50,218 nt of DNA from an uncultured Prochlorococcus sp. (GCA_902573565.1 CACGKI010000010.1:1-50218), one strand, 5' to 3'. Positions 1 to 11,515 are shown, counted from the stretch's first letter. Notes: a model not told the origin generated them from the letters alone. Program-made: numbers and translations.

Positions 1-23
1 AGTAGTATAAAAAGAAAAAAATT

Positions 24-395
24 ATGGAAATTAACACTATTAATCTGGTTGGCAGAGCCGGTAGAGAACCTGATGTAAGATATTTTGAATCTGGAAGCAT
101 TGTAGCTAATTTCACTCTCGCAGTGAACAGAAGAAGTAGAGACGAGGAACCTGATTGGTTTAATTTAGAAATATGGGGAAAACAGGCGCAAATAGCGGCA
201 GATTACGTTAAAAAAGGATCCTTAATTGGAATCACAGGAAGCTTTAAAATTGATAGTTGGAAAGATAAAAATACTGGGGAAGATAGATACAAACCAGTTG
301 TTAGGGTAGACAGGTTAAACTTACTAAGTTCTCGAAAAGAGTCTGAAAATAACCAATACTCTAGTAGTAATAACTCTAGTGAAATCCCGTTTTAA
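24..395 (+). CDS. ssb: Single-stranded DNA-binding protein
   Basis: Binds single-stranded DNA during replication, recombination and repair, and acts as a tetramer in this family. The 123-residue protein starts MEINTINLVGRAGREPDVRY, the usual first strands of an SSB OB fold, which fills about residues 1 to 105. The remaining tail is short, rich in Ser and Asn, and ends EIPF. This is a reduced form of the DDIPF tip that recruits partner proteins in other bacteria. Only 23 bases precede the ATG in this window, so its promoter is probably outside. It converges on dedA, and the two stop codons overlap (392-395). Confidence 0.95.
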   Translation: MEINTINLVGRAGREPDVRYFESGSIVANFTLAVNRRSRDEEPDWFNLEIWGKQAQIAADYVKKGSLIGITGSFKIDSWKDKNTGEDRYKPVVRVDRLNLLSSRKESENNQYSSSNNSSEIPF

Positions 396-1051
396 GCTCT
401 ATTTTTTTTAAAAAATCTAATAAGTATTCTTATAAAGAAATACAAGAAAATTAAAATTAAAATTGGCTTTACAACATATTTGATTTGATCTAAGTAAGTT
501 TCAATGATTGAATAATTTTCGCCAAATAAATAACCTGCATAAGTGAGCAGTGCTACCCATATCAAGCTCCCAAATGTAGTCCAAATCAAAAATTTTCTTA
601 ATGGCATAAGTTCTATGCCAGCGGGAACTGAAATTAAAGTTCTTATACCTGGTACTAATCGGCCCCAAAAAACTAAAGAGACCCCGTACTTATCAAACCA
701 CCTTTTACTTTTACTTAAATCATTAGAAGAAATACCCAGATATTTTCCTTTTTTATCTAGAAAATTTGAAAGTCTTTTTTCATTTACTAATCTTCCTAAA
801 TAATACCAAGGTAATGATCCTAGAATAGTTCCAAGTAATCCCCAAAACACTAAAAAATAAAAATTCAATTTTTGTTGATAAACAAAAAACCCTCCCAAGG
901 GCATAATAATCTCAGAAGGTATTGGGGGAATTATATTTTCTAAAAACATAGCCAAACAAATAGTTAGGTATGCAATTATTGAATTCTTTTCAACAGCCAA
1001 ACTAATATAGTCGGGGATTGAAGTAAGAAAATTTACAAAAATTAGACTCAA
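392..1051 (-). CDS. DedA family membrane protein
   Basis: Polytopic inner-membrane protein of the DedA/SNARE-associated family. Members support membrane homeostasis and are proposed lipid flippases; the substrate here is unknown. Of 219 residues, hydrophobic segments lie near 25-50, 60-80, 135-175 and 190-213. Family motifs are visible: FLENIIPPIPSE near residue 36 and GRLVPGIRTLISVPAG near residue 131. The best start is a TTG two bases after the ahcY stop; the next in-frame ATG is near residue 35, inside the first membrane segment. The gene is therefore probably translated from the ahcY transcript. Confidence 0.88.
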   Translation of the reverse strand: MSLIFVNFLTSIPDYISLAVEKNSIIAYLTICLAMFLENIIPPIPSEIIMPLGGFFVYQQKLNFYFLVFWGLLGTILGSLPWYYLGRLVNEKRLSNFLDKKGKYLGISSNDLSKSKRWFDKYGVSLVFWGRLVPGIRTLISVPAGIELMPLRKFLIWTTFGSLIWVALLTYAGYLFGENYSIIETYLDQIKYVVKPILILIFLYFFIRILIRFFKKNRA

Positions 1052-1053
1052 AC

Positions 1054-2472
1054 TTAATATCTATAAAGCTCTGGTTTATAAGGTCCATCAACAGAAACAT
1101 TAATATAATCAGCTTGTTCCTTAGTTAATTTTGTTAATTTTGCTCCAATTTTATCAAGATGTAATCTAGCCACCATTTCATCTAAATGTTTTGGTAAAAC
1201 ATAAACCTCCTTAGCATATTTTTCTGACTTATTGAAAAGTTCAATTTGAGCTAGGACTTGATTAGTAAAAGAGTTACTCATGACGAAACTTGGATGTCCA
1301 GTAGCACAACCTAAATTAACTAATCTACCTTCAGCTAAAAGGATTATCTTATTACCACTCGGTAAAGTTATGTGATCAACCTGCGGCTTAATATTTTCCC
1401 ATGGATAATCTTTCAATGAAGCAACATCGATTTCATTATCGAAATGTCCAATATTGCAAACTATGGCCTCATCTTTCATCTTGACAAGATTTTCTTTTGT
1501 TATTACCTGATAGTTCCCAGTCGCCGTAACAAATATATCTATATCCTCCACAACATCATCTAATGTAACAACACTAAAACCTTCCATTGCCGCTTGAAGA
1601 GCACAAATTGGATCAACTTCTGCAACTTTCACAATTGCACCAAGTCCTCTTAACGACTGTGCAGAGCCTTTACCTACATCTCCAAAACCCATAACTAAAG
1701 CAACCTTCCCAGCAATCATCACGTCAGTAGCACGCTTTATGCTGTCAACTAAAGATTCTCGACAGCCATATAAATTATCAAATTTACTCTTAGTTACTGA
1801 ATCATTAACGTTAATAGCGGGGAAAGGGAGAGCATTTTGCTTTTGCAGTTGATAAAGTCTTGCAACTCCAGTTGTAGTTTCTTCAGTGACACCAATAATA
1901 TTACTCTTAGTTCTAGAATAAAAGTTACTATCATTCTCCAACTTAGATTTTATAGATTTGAATAAAGCAATTTCTTCTTCATTACCAGGATTATCTAGAA
2001 CCGATAAATCTTTTTCTGCTTTACTGCCAAGTATCAATAAGCCAGTTGCATCTCCCCCATCATCAAGAATCATATTCGGAGAGTCGGAGCCCCAATCAAG
2101 AATGTAGTGGGTATATTGCCAATATTCATCAAGAGTCTCACCTTTTTTTGCGTATACAGAAATTCCTTGATCTGCGATAGCTGCAGCCGCATGATCTTGA
2201 GTTGAAAAAATATTGCATGAAGCCCATTTCACTTCTGCGCCAAGATCAACAAGAGTTTCTATTAATACTGCTGTCTGAATAGTCATATGAAGACTTCCAG
2301 CTATTTTTGCACCTTTTAGTGGTTTTTCAGATTGATATTTATCTCTAAGCGCCATTAATCCTGGCATTTCTGTTTCAGCAATTTTAATTTCTTTACGGCC
2401 AAAATCTGATAAAGAGATATCAGCAATTACGTAATTAGGTGTAGTAGTCTTAACTGAATTTGAGATAACCAT
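1054..2472 (-). CDS. ahcY: Adenosylhomocysteinase (S-adenosylhomocysteine hydrolase)
   Basis: Cytosolic NAD-dependent enzyme that splits S-adenosylhomocysteine into adenosine and homocysteine, removing the product that inhibits methyltransferases. The 472-residue length is normal for the bacterial form. The substrate-binding half includes [14 protein letters not shown] near residue 61 and [14 protein letters not shown] near residue 85. The NAD-binding Rossmann motif GFGDVGKG is at 262-269. The C-terminus KPELYRY is the conserved tail that reaches the neighbouring subunit's cofactor. It is divergent from tsaE across only 52 bases and is followed directly by dedA. I see no riboswitch in that short leader. 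Confidence 0.97.
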   Translation of the reverse strand: MVISNSVKTTTPNYVIADISLSDFGRKEIKIAETEMPGLMALRDKYQSEKPLKGAKIAGSLHMTIQTAVLIETLVDLGAEVKWASCNIFSTQDHAAAAIADQGISVYAKKGETLDEYWQYTHYILDWGSDSPNMILDDGGDATGLLILGSKAEKDLSVLDNPGNEEEIALFKSIKSKLENDSNFYSRTKSNIIGVTEETTTGVARLYQLQKQNALPFPAINVNDSVTKSKFDNLYGCRESLVDSIKRATDVMIAGKVALVMGFGDVGKGSAQSLRGLGAIVKVAEVDPICALQAAMEGFSVVTLDDVVEDIDIFVTATGNYQVITKENLVKMKDEAIVCNIGHFDNEIDVASLKDYPWENIKPQVDHITLPSGNKIILLAEGRLVNLGCATGHPSFVMSNSFTNQVLAQIELFNKSEKYAKEVYVLPKHLDEMVARLHLDKIGAKLTKLTKEQADYINVSVDGPYKPELYRY

Positions 2473-2524
2473 TTCTAGTAAATACTTTTTCTATTAAACT
2501 ATAAATGATTTTTGATTAATTTTT

Positions 2525-2962
2525 GTGTTTGTTGAGAATTTAAAAGAGACTTTAAATTTAGGAAAAAAACTCTCACATAAATTAAATCCCCAATCAATTG
2601 TTTTATTACAGGGTCCAATTGGGGCTGGAAAAACTTCATTTGTTCAAGGAATTGCTAAAGGCTTATCAATATCTGAGGACATTACAAGCCCTACATTTGC
2701 TTTATCGCATCACTATAACTCCGGAAAAATTCCACTAATTCATCTTGATTTATACAGATTAGAAAATGTTTCTTCAGCAAAAGAAGTGTTTTTTTCAGAA
2801 GAAGAAGAGGCAATACAAAGGCGAGCAATTTTAGTTATTGAATGGCCAGAATTAATAGAACCAGTTATTGATAATTTCTGGAAAATAGAAATTAGTTACG
2901 CAAAAAATTATGGAAGAAACTACGAAATTAGAGATCCCAAAAATGTATTAACCTTCTCATAA
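2525..2962 (+). CDS. tsaE: tRNA threonylcarbamoyladenosine biosynthesis ATPase TsaE
   Basis: Partner ATPase of the TsaB-TsaD complex that installs t6A37 on tRNAs reading ANN codons. The protein is 145 residues. The Walker A motif GPIGAGKT is at 30-37, followed by the family signatures ITSPTFALSHHY near 53 and HLDLYRLE near 73. The start is GTG. The last 43 bases overlap the 3' end of the convergent PfkB gene, so both C-termini are encoded on opposite strands of the same DNA. tsaB and tsaD are not in this window. Confidence 0.93.
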   Translation: MFVENLKETLNLGKKLSHKLNPQSIVLLQGPIGAGKTSFVQGIAKGLSISEDITSPTFALSHHYNSGKIPLIHLDLYRLENVSSAKEVFFSEEEEAIQRRAILVIEWPELIEPVIDNFWKIEISYAKNYGRNYEIRDPKNVLTFS

Positions 2963-3918
2963 TATGGCTGTTGCTCGATGGCGCCTTCACCTAGACAAGT
3001 TAATAATCCACAAACACATGCGAACTTAATACAATCTTCGATCTCTAATTTATTGGCAGGATAGCCAGAAGAAATTAATTTTGAAATAAAGCCAGCTAGA
3101 AAAGCATCACCTGCGCCAGTTGTATCAACAATTTTTTGTGAAGTAGGAGTTTCGGTAATTCCCTGCAGCCCATTGATATACCAAGAAACGGGATTTTCCC
3201 CATCAGTTATTATTACATCTGGTCTGTTAGACAATTGTTGAGATATTAGCAAGGGATTTACATCCTTAAAAAACAAAGTTGCCTCTTCCCTAGCAAGTTT
3301 TAAAAAATTTGAATGATTTAAAAATTTCTTGATTAAGTTAACTCTTTGATCTGTGCTAATTTTTGATGAAAAACTTGAATGATCCCAAAAAACTTCTCTC
3401 CAATTCAAATCAATAACTACTTTGACTTCCAATTTTTTAGCCTGTTCAATAAGAAAAAAAATAGTCTCTGCTGATATTGGAGATGATAATAAGATCGTTC
3501 CAGTTACCAAATATTTTGTTTCAAGAAAAGATTTCTCCAAATTTAAAATTTCTTTTTCGATTAATTTCTTGCTCAGAACTTCATCTGCAAAGCATGAATG
3601 AGAACTTTCCGTAAAGCCTGAAAAAAACCTATCTCCAAATTGATCTCTATCTACATTAACCACGCGAGTAGATGAATCATTATCTAATTGCAAGAAATCT
3701 AAATTAACGTCCAATTCACTAAATTGCTTAATAAATTTTTTTCCATAATCATCACTACCCAAACATCCTATAAATGTTGAATCTATTTTTAATTTTCTTA
3801 ATGCGCAAGCAACATTAGCCGGTGCACCTCCCAAAAAATCTGTAGATCCTTGATTTGATTTATTTCTAATTCTATCTATTAAAGCTTCTCCAATGCATAT
3901 GACCTTTTTCCTTTCCAT
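2920..3918 (-). CDS. PfkB family carbohydrate kinase, fructokinase-like
   Basis: Sugar kinase of the ribokinase/PfkB fold, 332 residues. It has the N-terminal motif GEALIDRI (10-17), the GGAPANVACAL substrate-site motif (30-40) and the C-terminal signature DTTGAGDAF (265-273), in which D271 is the predicted catalytic base. The closest character is fructokinase (GEALID start and ANVACAL), but the substrate cannot be settled from sequence: fructose, adenosine or another sugar is possible. The gene is divergent from the hydrolase at 4007 and its 3' end overlaps tsaE by 43 bases. Confidence 0.9.
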   Translation of the reverse strand: MERKKVICIGEALIDRIRNKSNQGSTDFLGGAPANVACALRKLKIDSTFIGCLGSDDYGKKFIKQFSELDVNLDFLQLDNDSSTRVVNVDRDQFGDRFFSGFTESSHSCFADEVLSKKLIEKEILNLEKSFLETKYLVTGTILLSSPISAETIFFLIEQAKKLEVKVVIDLNWREVFWDHSSFSSKISTDQRVNLIKKFLNHSNFLKLAREEATLFFKDVNPLLISQQLSNRPDVIITDGENPVSWYINGLQGITETPTSQKIVDTTGAGDAFLAGFISKLISSGYPANKLEIEDCIKFACVCGLLTCLGEGAIEQQPYYEKVNTFLGSLIS

Positions 3919-4006
3919 AAAATGAACGTTTTTCTTAACTAAGAATAATTTATTAAAAACGAATAATTTTTTTTTGAATTAAAGTTTAATTAAAAACATA
4001 CTCATA

Positions 4007-4921
4007 GTGCCTTTAAATAAATCTGAAACTTGGAAATGGAAAAACTGGGACATTTCATGGTCTTTATCAAAAGAATCTTCTTCTGAAAAAAGTATTAAAA
4101 TTTTATTAGTTCATGGATTTGGGGCTTCAAAAAACCACTGGAGACATAATCAAGATTTTCTTGGTAAATTTTCTAACTGCTTCGCAATTGACTTATTAGG
4201 ATTTGGAAAAAGCAGTCAGCCTAGTGCTTTATTAGATTACGAATCTAATAAAGAAAACTCAATTAAATATTCATTTGACTTATGGGCTAATCAGATATCA
4301 ACATTTTGTGAAGAGGTAATAAATTCTCCTGTTTACTTAGTAGGAAATTCAATTGGTGGTGTTATTGCATTAAAAGCTGCTGAAATTCTCAAAGATAAAT
4401 GTAAGGGGGTCATATTGATTGATTGTGCACAAAGAACTATGGATGATAAACGTTTAAAAAAAAGTGATATTTTAATGAATCTACTGAGACCCGTTCTTAA
4501 AACGATAGTCAGACAAAGAATAATTAGTAACACACTTTTTACAAGAGCTGCTAATCCAAAAGTTATAAAGAAAATACTGGAACAAGCTTACCCTTCAGGA
4601 AAAAATATTAATAATGAATTGATTGAAATACTTTATCAACCGTCTCAAAGGAAAAACTCTAAAGAAGCATTTCGTGGTTTTATTAACTTATTTGACGACT
4701 ATCTTGCTACAGACCTTTTCGATAAGGTTAGTGCTCCAATCCAATTGATTTGGGGTGAAAAAGATCCTTGGGAATCTTTAGATGAAGCAAGAGAATGGAA
4801 GCAAACATTCAGTAATATTAAAAGATTAGATATTATAAATGGAGCTGGCCATTGTCCTCATGATGAAGAACCTGAAAAAACAAATCAGTTAATAAATGAA
4901 TTTATTCAAGAAACAAAGTAA
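4007..4921 (+). CDS. Alpha/beta-fold hydrolase
   Basis: Serine hydrolase of 304 residues without a signal peptide. The oxyanion-hole motif HGFGAS is at 36-41, the nucleophile elbow GNSIGG at 113-118 (Ser115), the likely acid Asp253 in WGEKDPW, and the catalytic His282 in GAGHCPHDEEPE. The AGHCPHDE pattern around the histidine resembles what I recall of pheophytinase and chlorophyll-dephytylase-like plant and cyanobacterial hydrolases, but epoxide-hydrolase-like proteins look similar. The substrate is therefore open. Translation starts at GTG. The 3' end overlaps the convergent sigma-factor gene by 16 bases. Confidence 0.87.
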   Translation: MPLNKSETWKWKNWDISWSLSKESSSEKSIKILLVHGFGASKNHWRHNQDFLGKFSNCFAIDLLGFGKSSQPSALLDYESNKENSIKYSFDLWANQISTFCEEVINSPVYLVGNSIGGVIALKAAEILKDKCKGVILIDCAQRTMDDKRLKKSDILMNLLRPVLKTIVRQRIISNTLFTRAANPKVIKKILEQAYPSGKNINNELIEILYQPSQRKNSKEAFRGFINLFDDYLATDLFDKVSAPIQLIWGEKDPWESLDEAREWKQTFSNIKRLDIINGAGHCPHDEEPEKTNQLINEFIQETK

Positions 4922-5940
4922 GCTTCAACATTATCACTAAGTCTTCTTAAGCCTCTTAATCCATCTCGTTCTAAGTTTCTTACTCGATCTCTACTTATCC
5001 CTAGTACCCTTCCTATTCCTGTAAGAGACATTGGTTCATCACCGTCCATACCGTATCTCATTCTTAAAACTCTACATTGCAAATCTGGTAATTGATGCAA
5101 AAGAGAATGTAAATCGCCCCTCATACAATCCATTTCTATTTGTTCGTCAGGCAAATCCTCACCACCCGCTAGTAGATCTAATAAAACAGTGTCTTCACCG
5201 TCACCGACTCTAGTTTCTAGACTCACTGGTTGACCAGCTTTGCACATCAAATCTTTAACGTCCTCTTCAGGAAGCTCTACATATTTTGCAAGTTCACTAA
5301 CTGTTGGGGTGCGAGACATTTCCTGACTTAATTCTCTTTGACCTTTTTTCAACTTATTTAGCATTTCTGTTATGTGAATAGGTAACCTTATTGCCCTGCT
5401 TTTTTCAGCTATTGCTCTGGTAATACCTTGCCTAATCCACCAGTAAGCATAAGTTGAAAACTTATAGCCTCTGGCTGGATCAAATTTTTCTACACCTCTA
5501 ACAAGTCCTATTGTTCCCTCTTGGATTAAATCTAATAATTCCATATTTCTTTTAGTATATTTTTTTGCAACACTGACAACTAATCTTAAGTTTGCTGCAA
5601 CCATTCTTTCTTTCGCACGCTGTCCAGCTCGTATCCTTTTTTTAATTTGTGAAGTAGAGAGATTTAATTTTTTTGACAAGTCCTCAATACTTGGCTTATC
5701 CCCAGTTATTTCAAAAATTTCCTGCTCTGTTCTTTCTACTTGTACATATTCTTGAACTTGTCTACCTAAAGTAATTTCTTGCTCATGAGACAATAACGGA
5801 ACTCTTCCTATATCCCTTAAATATGATCGAACTAGATCAACATCATTGCTAGATTTTAATGCTGCAATTGTCACTGATTTATTCTCACTTATTGCTTCAG
5901 AAGACATGAAAGTTAAAAGTTGTTTTGTAAACAATACCAT
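4906..5940 (-). CDS. Group 2 RNA polymerase sigma factor (RpoD/SigA-like)
   Basis: Non-essential type sigma-70 factor that directs RNA polymerase to alternative promoters. Region 1.2 begins near residue 34 (DVDLVRSYLRDIGRVPLL). Regions 2.1-2.4 run from about 115 to 185 and include DLIQEGTIGLVRGVEKFDPA and TYAYWWIRQGITRAI. Region 4.2 (GISRDRVRNLERDGLRGLRR) lies near the C-terminus. Region 1.1 is absent, as expected for group 2. The start is uncertain: the ATG at 5940 gives 344 residues, and a second ATG at 5907 gives 333; neither has a clear Shine-Dalgarno sequence. An inverted repeat at 5972-5987 lies just upstream. Confidence 0.92.
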   Translation of the reverse strand: MVLFTKQLLTFMSSEAISENKSVTIAALKSSNDVDLVRSYLRDIGRVPLLSHEQEITLGRQVQEYVQVERTEQEIFEITGDKPSIEDLSKKLNLSTSQIKKRIRAGQRAKERMVAANLRLVVSVAKKYTKRNMELLDLIQEGTIGLVRGVEKFDPARGYKFSTYAYWWIRQGITRAIAEKSRAIRLPIHITEMLNKLKKGQRELSQEMSRTPTVSELAKYVELPEEDVKDLMCKAGQPVSLETRVGDGEDTVLLDLLAGGEDLPDEQIEMDCMRGDLHSLLHQLPDLQCRVLRMRYGMDGDEPMSLTGIGRVLGISRDRVRNLERDGLRGLRRLSDNVEAYFVS

Positions 5941-5960
5941 TAAGAAATGTAAAGTTAAAC

Positions 5961-5987
5961 AAAAAAATCCACATTTTTACAAAAATG
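5961..5987 (-). terminator. Weak hairpin plus T-tract after mgtE
   Basis: On the minus strand CATTTTTGTAAAAATG (5987-5972) is a perfect inverted repeat with 7-base arms. Four bases later comes a run of seven Ts (5967-5961). It follows the mgtE stop by about 20 bases and precedes the sigma-factor start by about 20 bases. It could end mgtE transcription or lie in the sigma-factor promoter. The stem is mostly A-T, so confidence is modest. Confidence 0.35.
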
Positions 5988-6007
5988 AGAATAAATACCT
6001 AGTGAAT

Positions 6008-7414
6008 TTATAATAATGAAGAGTTTAATAGCCATTTTGCAGTACTCAGATAAATAAATACACCTGCTATATCTGTTACGGTTGTTATAAATGGAGAAGA
6101 CATTAAAGCTGGATCTAATTTCATTCTGTCAAACAATAAGGGCAAAATTGCACCTGTGGTAGCTGCCAAAGTTGTTATGGATATTAAACTTATACCTACT
6201 GCAGATGCTATTAAGGGACCTTCTCCTTGCCACCAAGCAAAAGGGAATACCACTAGCATCATTAAAATTCCTAAAAGGGCTCCTGTTATTGCTTCCTTGA
6301 GTACTGCTTTTATAGCACCAAGAGACTTTATTTTTTGAGTACTTAAGCCCCTAATCACAACCGTTGAACTTTGAGCTCCAACATTGCCCCCAGTACCAAT
6401 AAGTAACGGAATAAATGCAGCGAGTAAAACTATATCTTTCAATATTTGATCGTTCATAGCTATTACTCTTGTTGTCAAACCATTTGCCAAAACCAAAATT
6501 AACAACCACAAAATTCTCCTTCGAGCTATTGTAAATAAGCTACTTTGGAAATAATCATCTTCATCTCCAGGCTGAACTGCTCCCGCGGCGTAAATATCTC
6601 TTGTTGCTTCTTGCTCAATAACATCTATTAAATCATCAACAGTTACTATACCCACAAGTCTTTTTTCTTTATCAACAACAGGCAGTGCTAAAAAATCATA
6701 TCTTTGAATTGCTCTTGCGACCTCTTCTTGATTCGTATTCGTAGAAATATTAACTACGTCTTTTGTCATAACATCTCCTATTGGCTTGGACGGATCAGCA
6801 GTTACTAGGTCTCTCAAAGAAAGAATACCAGTTAAATGTCTTTCTTTATCTGTAACGTATAAACTATAAATTGTTTCTGTAAAAGGGGCTCTTTTCCTGA
6901 CTAAAGAAAGAGCCTCAGCTGCAGTTTGCATCTCTTTAAGATCAATAAATTCAGTAGTCATTAATCTACCTGCAGTTTCAGGCTCATATCCAAGTAATTC
7001 AGCTGTCACTTTCCGCTCACCAGGACTAAGAGCAGACAAGAATTTCCTTACGACTTTTGCAGGCAATTCATCAAAAAGCTGAACCCTGTCGTCAGGAGAC
7101 ATTTTCTCAACGATTTCTAAAACTTCTCCTGAACGAAGTCTGTCTAATAAAGTTTGCTGAACAATTGGATCTAAATATTCGTAAACTTCAATGGCCTCAT
7201 TTTTCTTTAACAAGCGAAATGCTAATGCCTGCAATATTAATGGAAGGCTCCCTATAGCATCAGCAATATCAACCGGTTGGGAAGGTTCTAAAAGTAACTT
7301 TGCTTCATCATAATTTCCTGCGACTAGTAATTCTTCAAGTTGAATAGTAATATTTTTTCTAGTACTTAAATCGGAAGATAAAGATGTAACTGATTCAAGA
7401 TTATTATCATGCAT
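6008..7414 (-). CDS. mgtE: Magnesium transporter MgtE
   Basis: Mg2+-gated magnesium channel of the inner membrane. The protein has a soluble MgtE N-domain made of short helical repeats, then a CBS pair (about residues 140-265, with DVMTKDVVNISTNTNQEEVA and DFLALPVVDKEKRLVGIVTV). Five membrane helices follow from about residue 300, including LLIGTGGNVGAQSSTVVIRG, the conserved pore region. I chose the ATG at 7414 (468 residues) because AAAAGGGA lies at ribosome-binding distance. An upstream in-frame GTG at 7444 would add ten residues. It is the next gene after the crcB pair on the same strand, so this stretch carries ion-transport genes. Confidence 0.95.
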   Translation of the reverse strand: MHDNNLESVTSLSSDLSTRKNITIQLEELLVAGNYDEAKLLLEPSQPVDIADAIGSLPLILQALAFRLLKKNEAIEVYEYLDPIVQQTLLDRLRSGEVLEIVEKMSPDDRVQLFDELPAKVVRKFLSALSPGERKVTAELLGYEPETAGRLMTTEFIDLKEMQTAAEALSLVRKRAPFTETIYSLYVTDKERHLTGILSLRDLVTADPSKPIGDVMTKDVVNISTNTNQEEVARAIQRYDFLALPVVDKEKRLVGIVTVDDLIDVIEQEATRDIYAAGAVQPGDEDDYFQSSLFTIARRRILWLLILVLANGLTTRVIAMNDQILKDIVLLAAFIPLLIGTGGNVGAQSSTVVIRGLSTQKIKSLGAIKAVLKEAITGALLGILMMLVVFPFAWWQGEGPLIASAVGISLISITTLAATTGAILPLLFDRMKLDPALMSSPFITTVTDIAGVFIYLSTAKWLLNSSLL

Positions 7415-7474
7415 AAATATAATCCCTTTTCTAAGTAACGACACTATTATGTGGAATTTAATTATATATCAAAT

Positions 7475-7804
7475 CTAAGTAATTTTTCTACTTATCCAAA
7501 AGCCTAAATACATTGTGAATAGATTCAAAATGATAATAAAATTAAACCAAAATATCAAATTAATAAATCCCCCTTGAATAAAAATTTTGTACAAAAAATA
7601 TAAAAATCCGCTAAAAGACGTAAAGCAAGAAAAAAATCCACTTAATATAATTTTTTCTCTCGAGTAAGTTAATTTTTTTGCAATAACAAAACCAAAAAAT
7701 AATGATCCAATTATTGAAACAAGTAAATTATTATTTATTAATATCCTTAAAAAAGTTGCACTATAACAAGCCAAAATAATATAAATATAACTTCTTATTT
7801 TCAT
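7475..7804 (-). CDS. crcB: Fluoride channel subunit CrcB/Fluc, degenerate copy
   Basis: Small four-helix membrane protein of 109 residues from the Fluc fluoride-exporter family, which works as a dual-topology dimer with two pores. The helix-1 Arg is kept (R20 in ATFLRILI). The Phe-box segment reads GFFSCFTSFSGF (56-67), keeping Phe64 and Phe67 but changing the usual Gly-Gly and second Thr. The normally conserved pore Asn in the LLVNxxGS motif is Ser here (S30 in LLVSIIGS). Its ATG overlaps the stop of the upstream crcB (ATGA, 7801-7804), so the two are translationally coupled and probably form a heterodimer. Confidence 0.82.
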   Translation of the reverse strand: MKIRSYIYIILACYSATFLRILINNNLLVSIIGSLFFGFVIAKKLTYSREKIILSGFFSCFTSFSGFLYFLYKIFIQGGFINLIFWFNFIIILNLFTMYLGFWISRKIT

Positions 7805-8169
7805 TTAATAATTTCTATCAAATAATAACCTATACAAAAACAAATTAGAGAGATAATCATTACCTCAAAATAGTGCAAAAATAGACGAACGAATTTCCTC
7901 TTTTGAAATAAAACAAATAGTTGATATATAAAAGAAGAAAATGTACTAAAACATCCTAAAAAACCAGTATAAAATAATATTAATATATTGTTATTGTGAA
8001 AATCTAATGCTACTAAAATTCCTAAAATAATTGATGCTATAAAATTCACTATTGAGATATTTTGAATATTAAATCCTAGATTAATTGTTAAATTATTTTG
8101 TATAAATAATCTTAGTATTAATCCAAAAGTACTACCAAATAAAAAAAAACTTACTGAAGTAATATTCAA
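7801..8169 (-). CDS. crcB: Fluoride channel subunit CrcB/Fluc
   Basis: The 122-residue partner of the next gene. It keeps more family residues: R20 in GLILRLFI, the pore Asn42 in ISIVNFIASIILG, and the Phe-box GFLGCFSTFSSF (69-80) with Phe77 and Phe80. It has four hydrophobic segments. Fluc dimers let fluoride leave the cell. It begins one base after the stop of the SH3-like gene, so it belongs to the gyrB operon. I see no fluoride riboswitch upstream, because the upstream DNA is coding. Confidence 0.88.
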   Translation of the reverse strand: MNITSVSFFLFGSTFGLILRLFIQNNLTINLGFNIQNISIVNFIASIILGILVALDFHNNNILILFYTGFLGCFSTFSSFIYQLFVLFQKRKFVRLFLHYFEVMIISLICFCIGYYLIEIIK

Positions 8170-8170
8170 T

Positions 8171-10464
<2,294 letters not shown>

Positions 10465-10485
10465 TTAATATAAAAAAAAACATTA

Positions 10486-10513
10486 AACTTTTAAAATGTT
10501 ATTGTTAAAAGTT
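10486..10513. repeat. 9-bp perfect inverted repeat upstream of gyrB
   Basis: AACTTTTAA (10486-10494) and TTAAAAGTT (10505-10513) are perfect complements separated by ten bases. They lie 22 to 49 bases before the gyrB start, in the 151-base region shared with the divergent miaA gene. It could be an operator, a leader hairpin or a supercoil-sensitive cruciform, or chance in A+T-rich DNA. Confidence 0.4.
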
Positions 10514-10615
10514 CTTTTATTAAACTTACCACTGCAATAAGAGAAAGGCTCAAAATCTTTGACAAATTTAATCTCTTTAATTATATAACTAATAAATTTT
10601 TCTTCAGAAATTCAT

Positions 10616-11515
10616 ATGTCCTCACGTCCAACTAATGTAATAGTTTTAATTGGTCCCACAGCCAGTGGGAAAACAGAATTAGCTATTGACATTGCAGAAT
10701 ATTTTAAAACTCGTATCCATAATATTGATTCTAGACAAATTTACAAATCTATGGATATTGGAACAGCAAAACCATCTGAAAATCAACAAAAAAAAATAAA
10801 GCATTTTTTAATTGATATTGAAGAACCTTTTAATCATATGAATGTAAAACAATTTCAAGAAATTGCTCAAAAATCAATAAAAAGAGAAATTAAAAAAAAT
10901 AATTTACCTTTTCTTGTTGGCGGAAGTGGTTTATATATGAACTCAATAACAAAAGGTTTTTTTGTACCAGATATCCCGCCTCAAAAACATTTAAGAGATC
11001 AACTAGAAGAACTTGGTCAGAAAAAATGTTGGGAGCTTTTGCAAAATTGTGATCCACTATCAACAAATAAAATCAATTCTTCTGATCAAATTAGAACAAT
11101 AAGAGCTTTAGAAGTCTTTTATGTAACAGGTAAACCTTTATCAACTCAAAAGATTCAAAAGCCTCCTTGCTGGAGAATTATAGAACTTGGATTAGATAGA
11201 GAAAATTTAAAAGAAAGAATTTTACAAAGAACAAAAAATATGTTTTTCAATGGAATTATTGATGAAACGAAACACCTTATATCTCAATATGGATCAGATT
11301 TGTCCGTGTTAGAAACCATTGGATACCGAGAAGCAAGAGATGTCTTAAATGATAATCTTTCGATAGATGAGGCAATTGAGTTAACAACTACAAAAACTAT
11401 CCAATTTGCGAAAAGACAAAAAACTTGGTTTCGTAATAAAAATAATCCTATTTGGCTTAATAACAAAAACCTACTAAAAGATGCAATAATTAAGATAGAG
11501 TCTTTTTTAGACTAA
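10616..11515 (+). CDS. miaA: tRNA dimethylallyltransferase MiaA
   Basis: Transfers dimethylallyl from DMAPP to N6 of A37 in tRNAs that read codons starting with U. The protein has 299 residues. The P-loop [10 protein letters not shown] is at 13-22, the [16 protein letters not shown] motif near 38-53, and [13 protein letters not shown] near residue 100. The C-terminal part holds IGYREA and [16 protein letters not shown], typical of MiaA. The start is ATG. The gene is divergent from gyrB and followed 51 bases later by infC. Confidence 0.96.
   Translation: MSSRPTNVIVLIGPTASGKTELAIDIAEYFKTRIHNIDSRQIYKSMDIGTAKPSENQQKKIKHFLIDIEEPFNHMNVKQFQEIAQKSIKREIKKNNLPFLVGGSGLYMNSITKGFFVPDIPPQKHLRDQLEELGQKKCWELLQNCDPLSTNKINSSDQIRTIRALEVFYVTGKPLSTQKIQKPPCWRIIELGLDRENLKERILQRTKNMFFNGIIDETKHLISQYGSDLSVLETIGYREARDVLNDNLSIDEAIELTTTKTIQFAKRQKTWFRNKNNPIWLNNKNLLKDAIIKIESFLD

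Noticed and set aside
543..803. 86-codon frame opposite dedA
   Set aside because: Lies wholly inside the real dedA gene on the other strand and shows no protein-like pattern. The same applies to antisense frames inside secA, clpX, lysC, rnj and gcvP.
2473..2524. Possible S-adenosylhomocysteine riboswitch before ahcY
   Set aside because: The divergent region is only 52 bases, A+T-rich and without paired segments that fit that riboswitch.
3927..3961. CGTTTTT/AAAAACG arms between the PfkB and hydrolase genes
   Set aside because: Arms are 21 bases apart and almost only A-T; this is expected by chance here.
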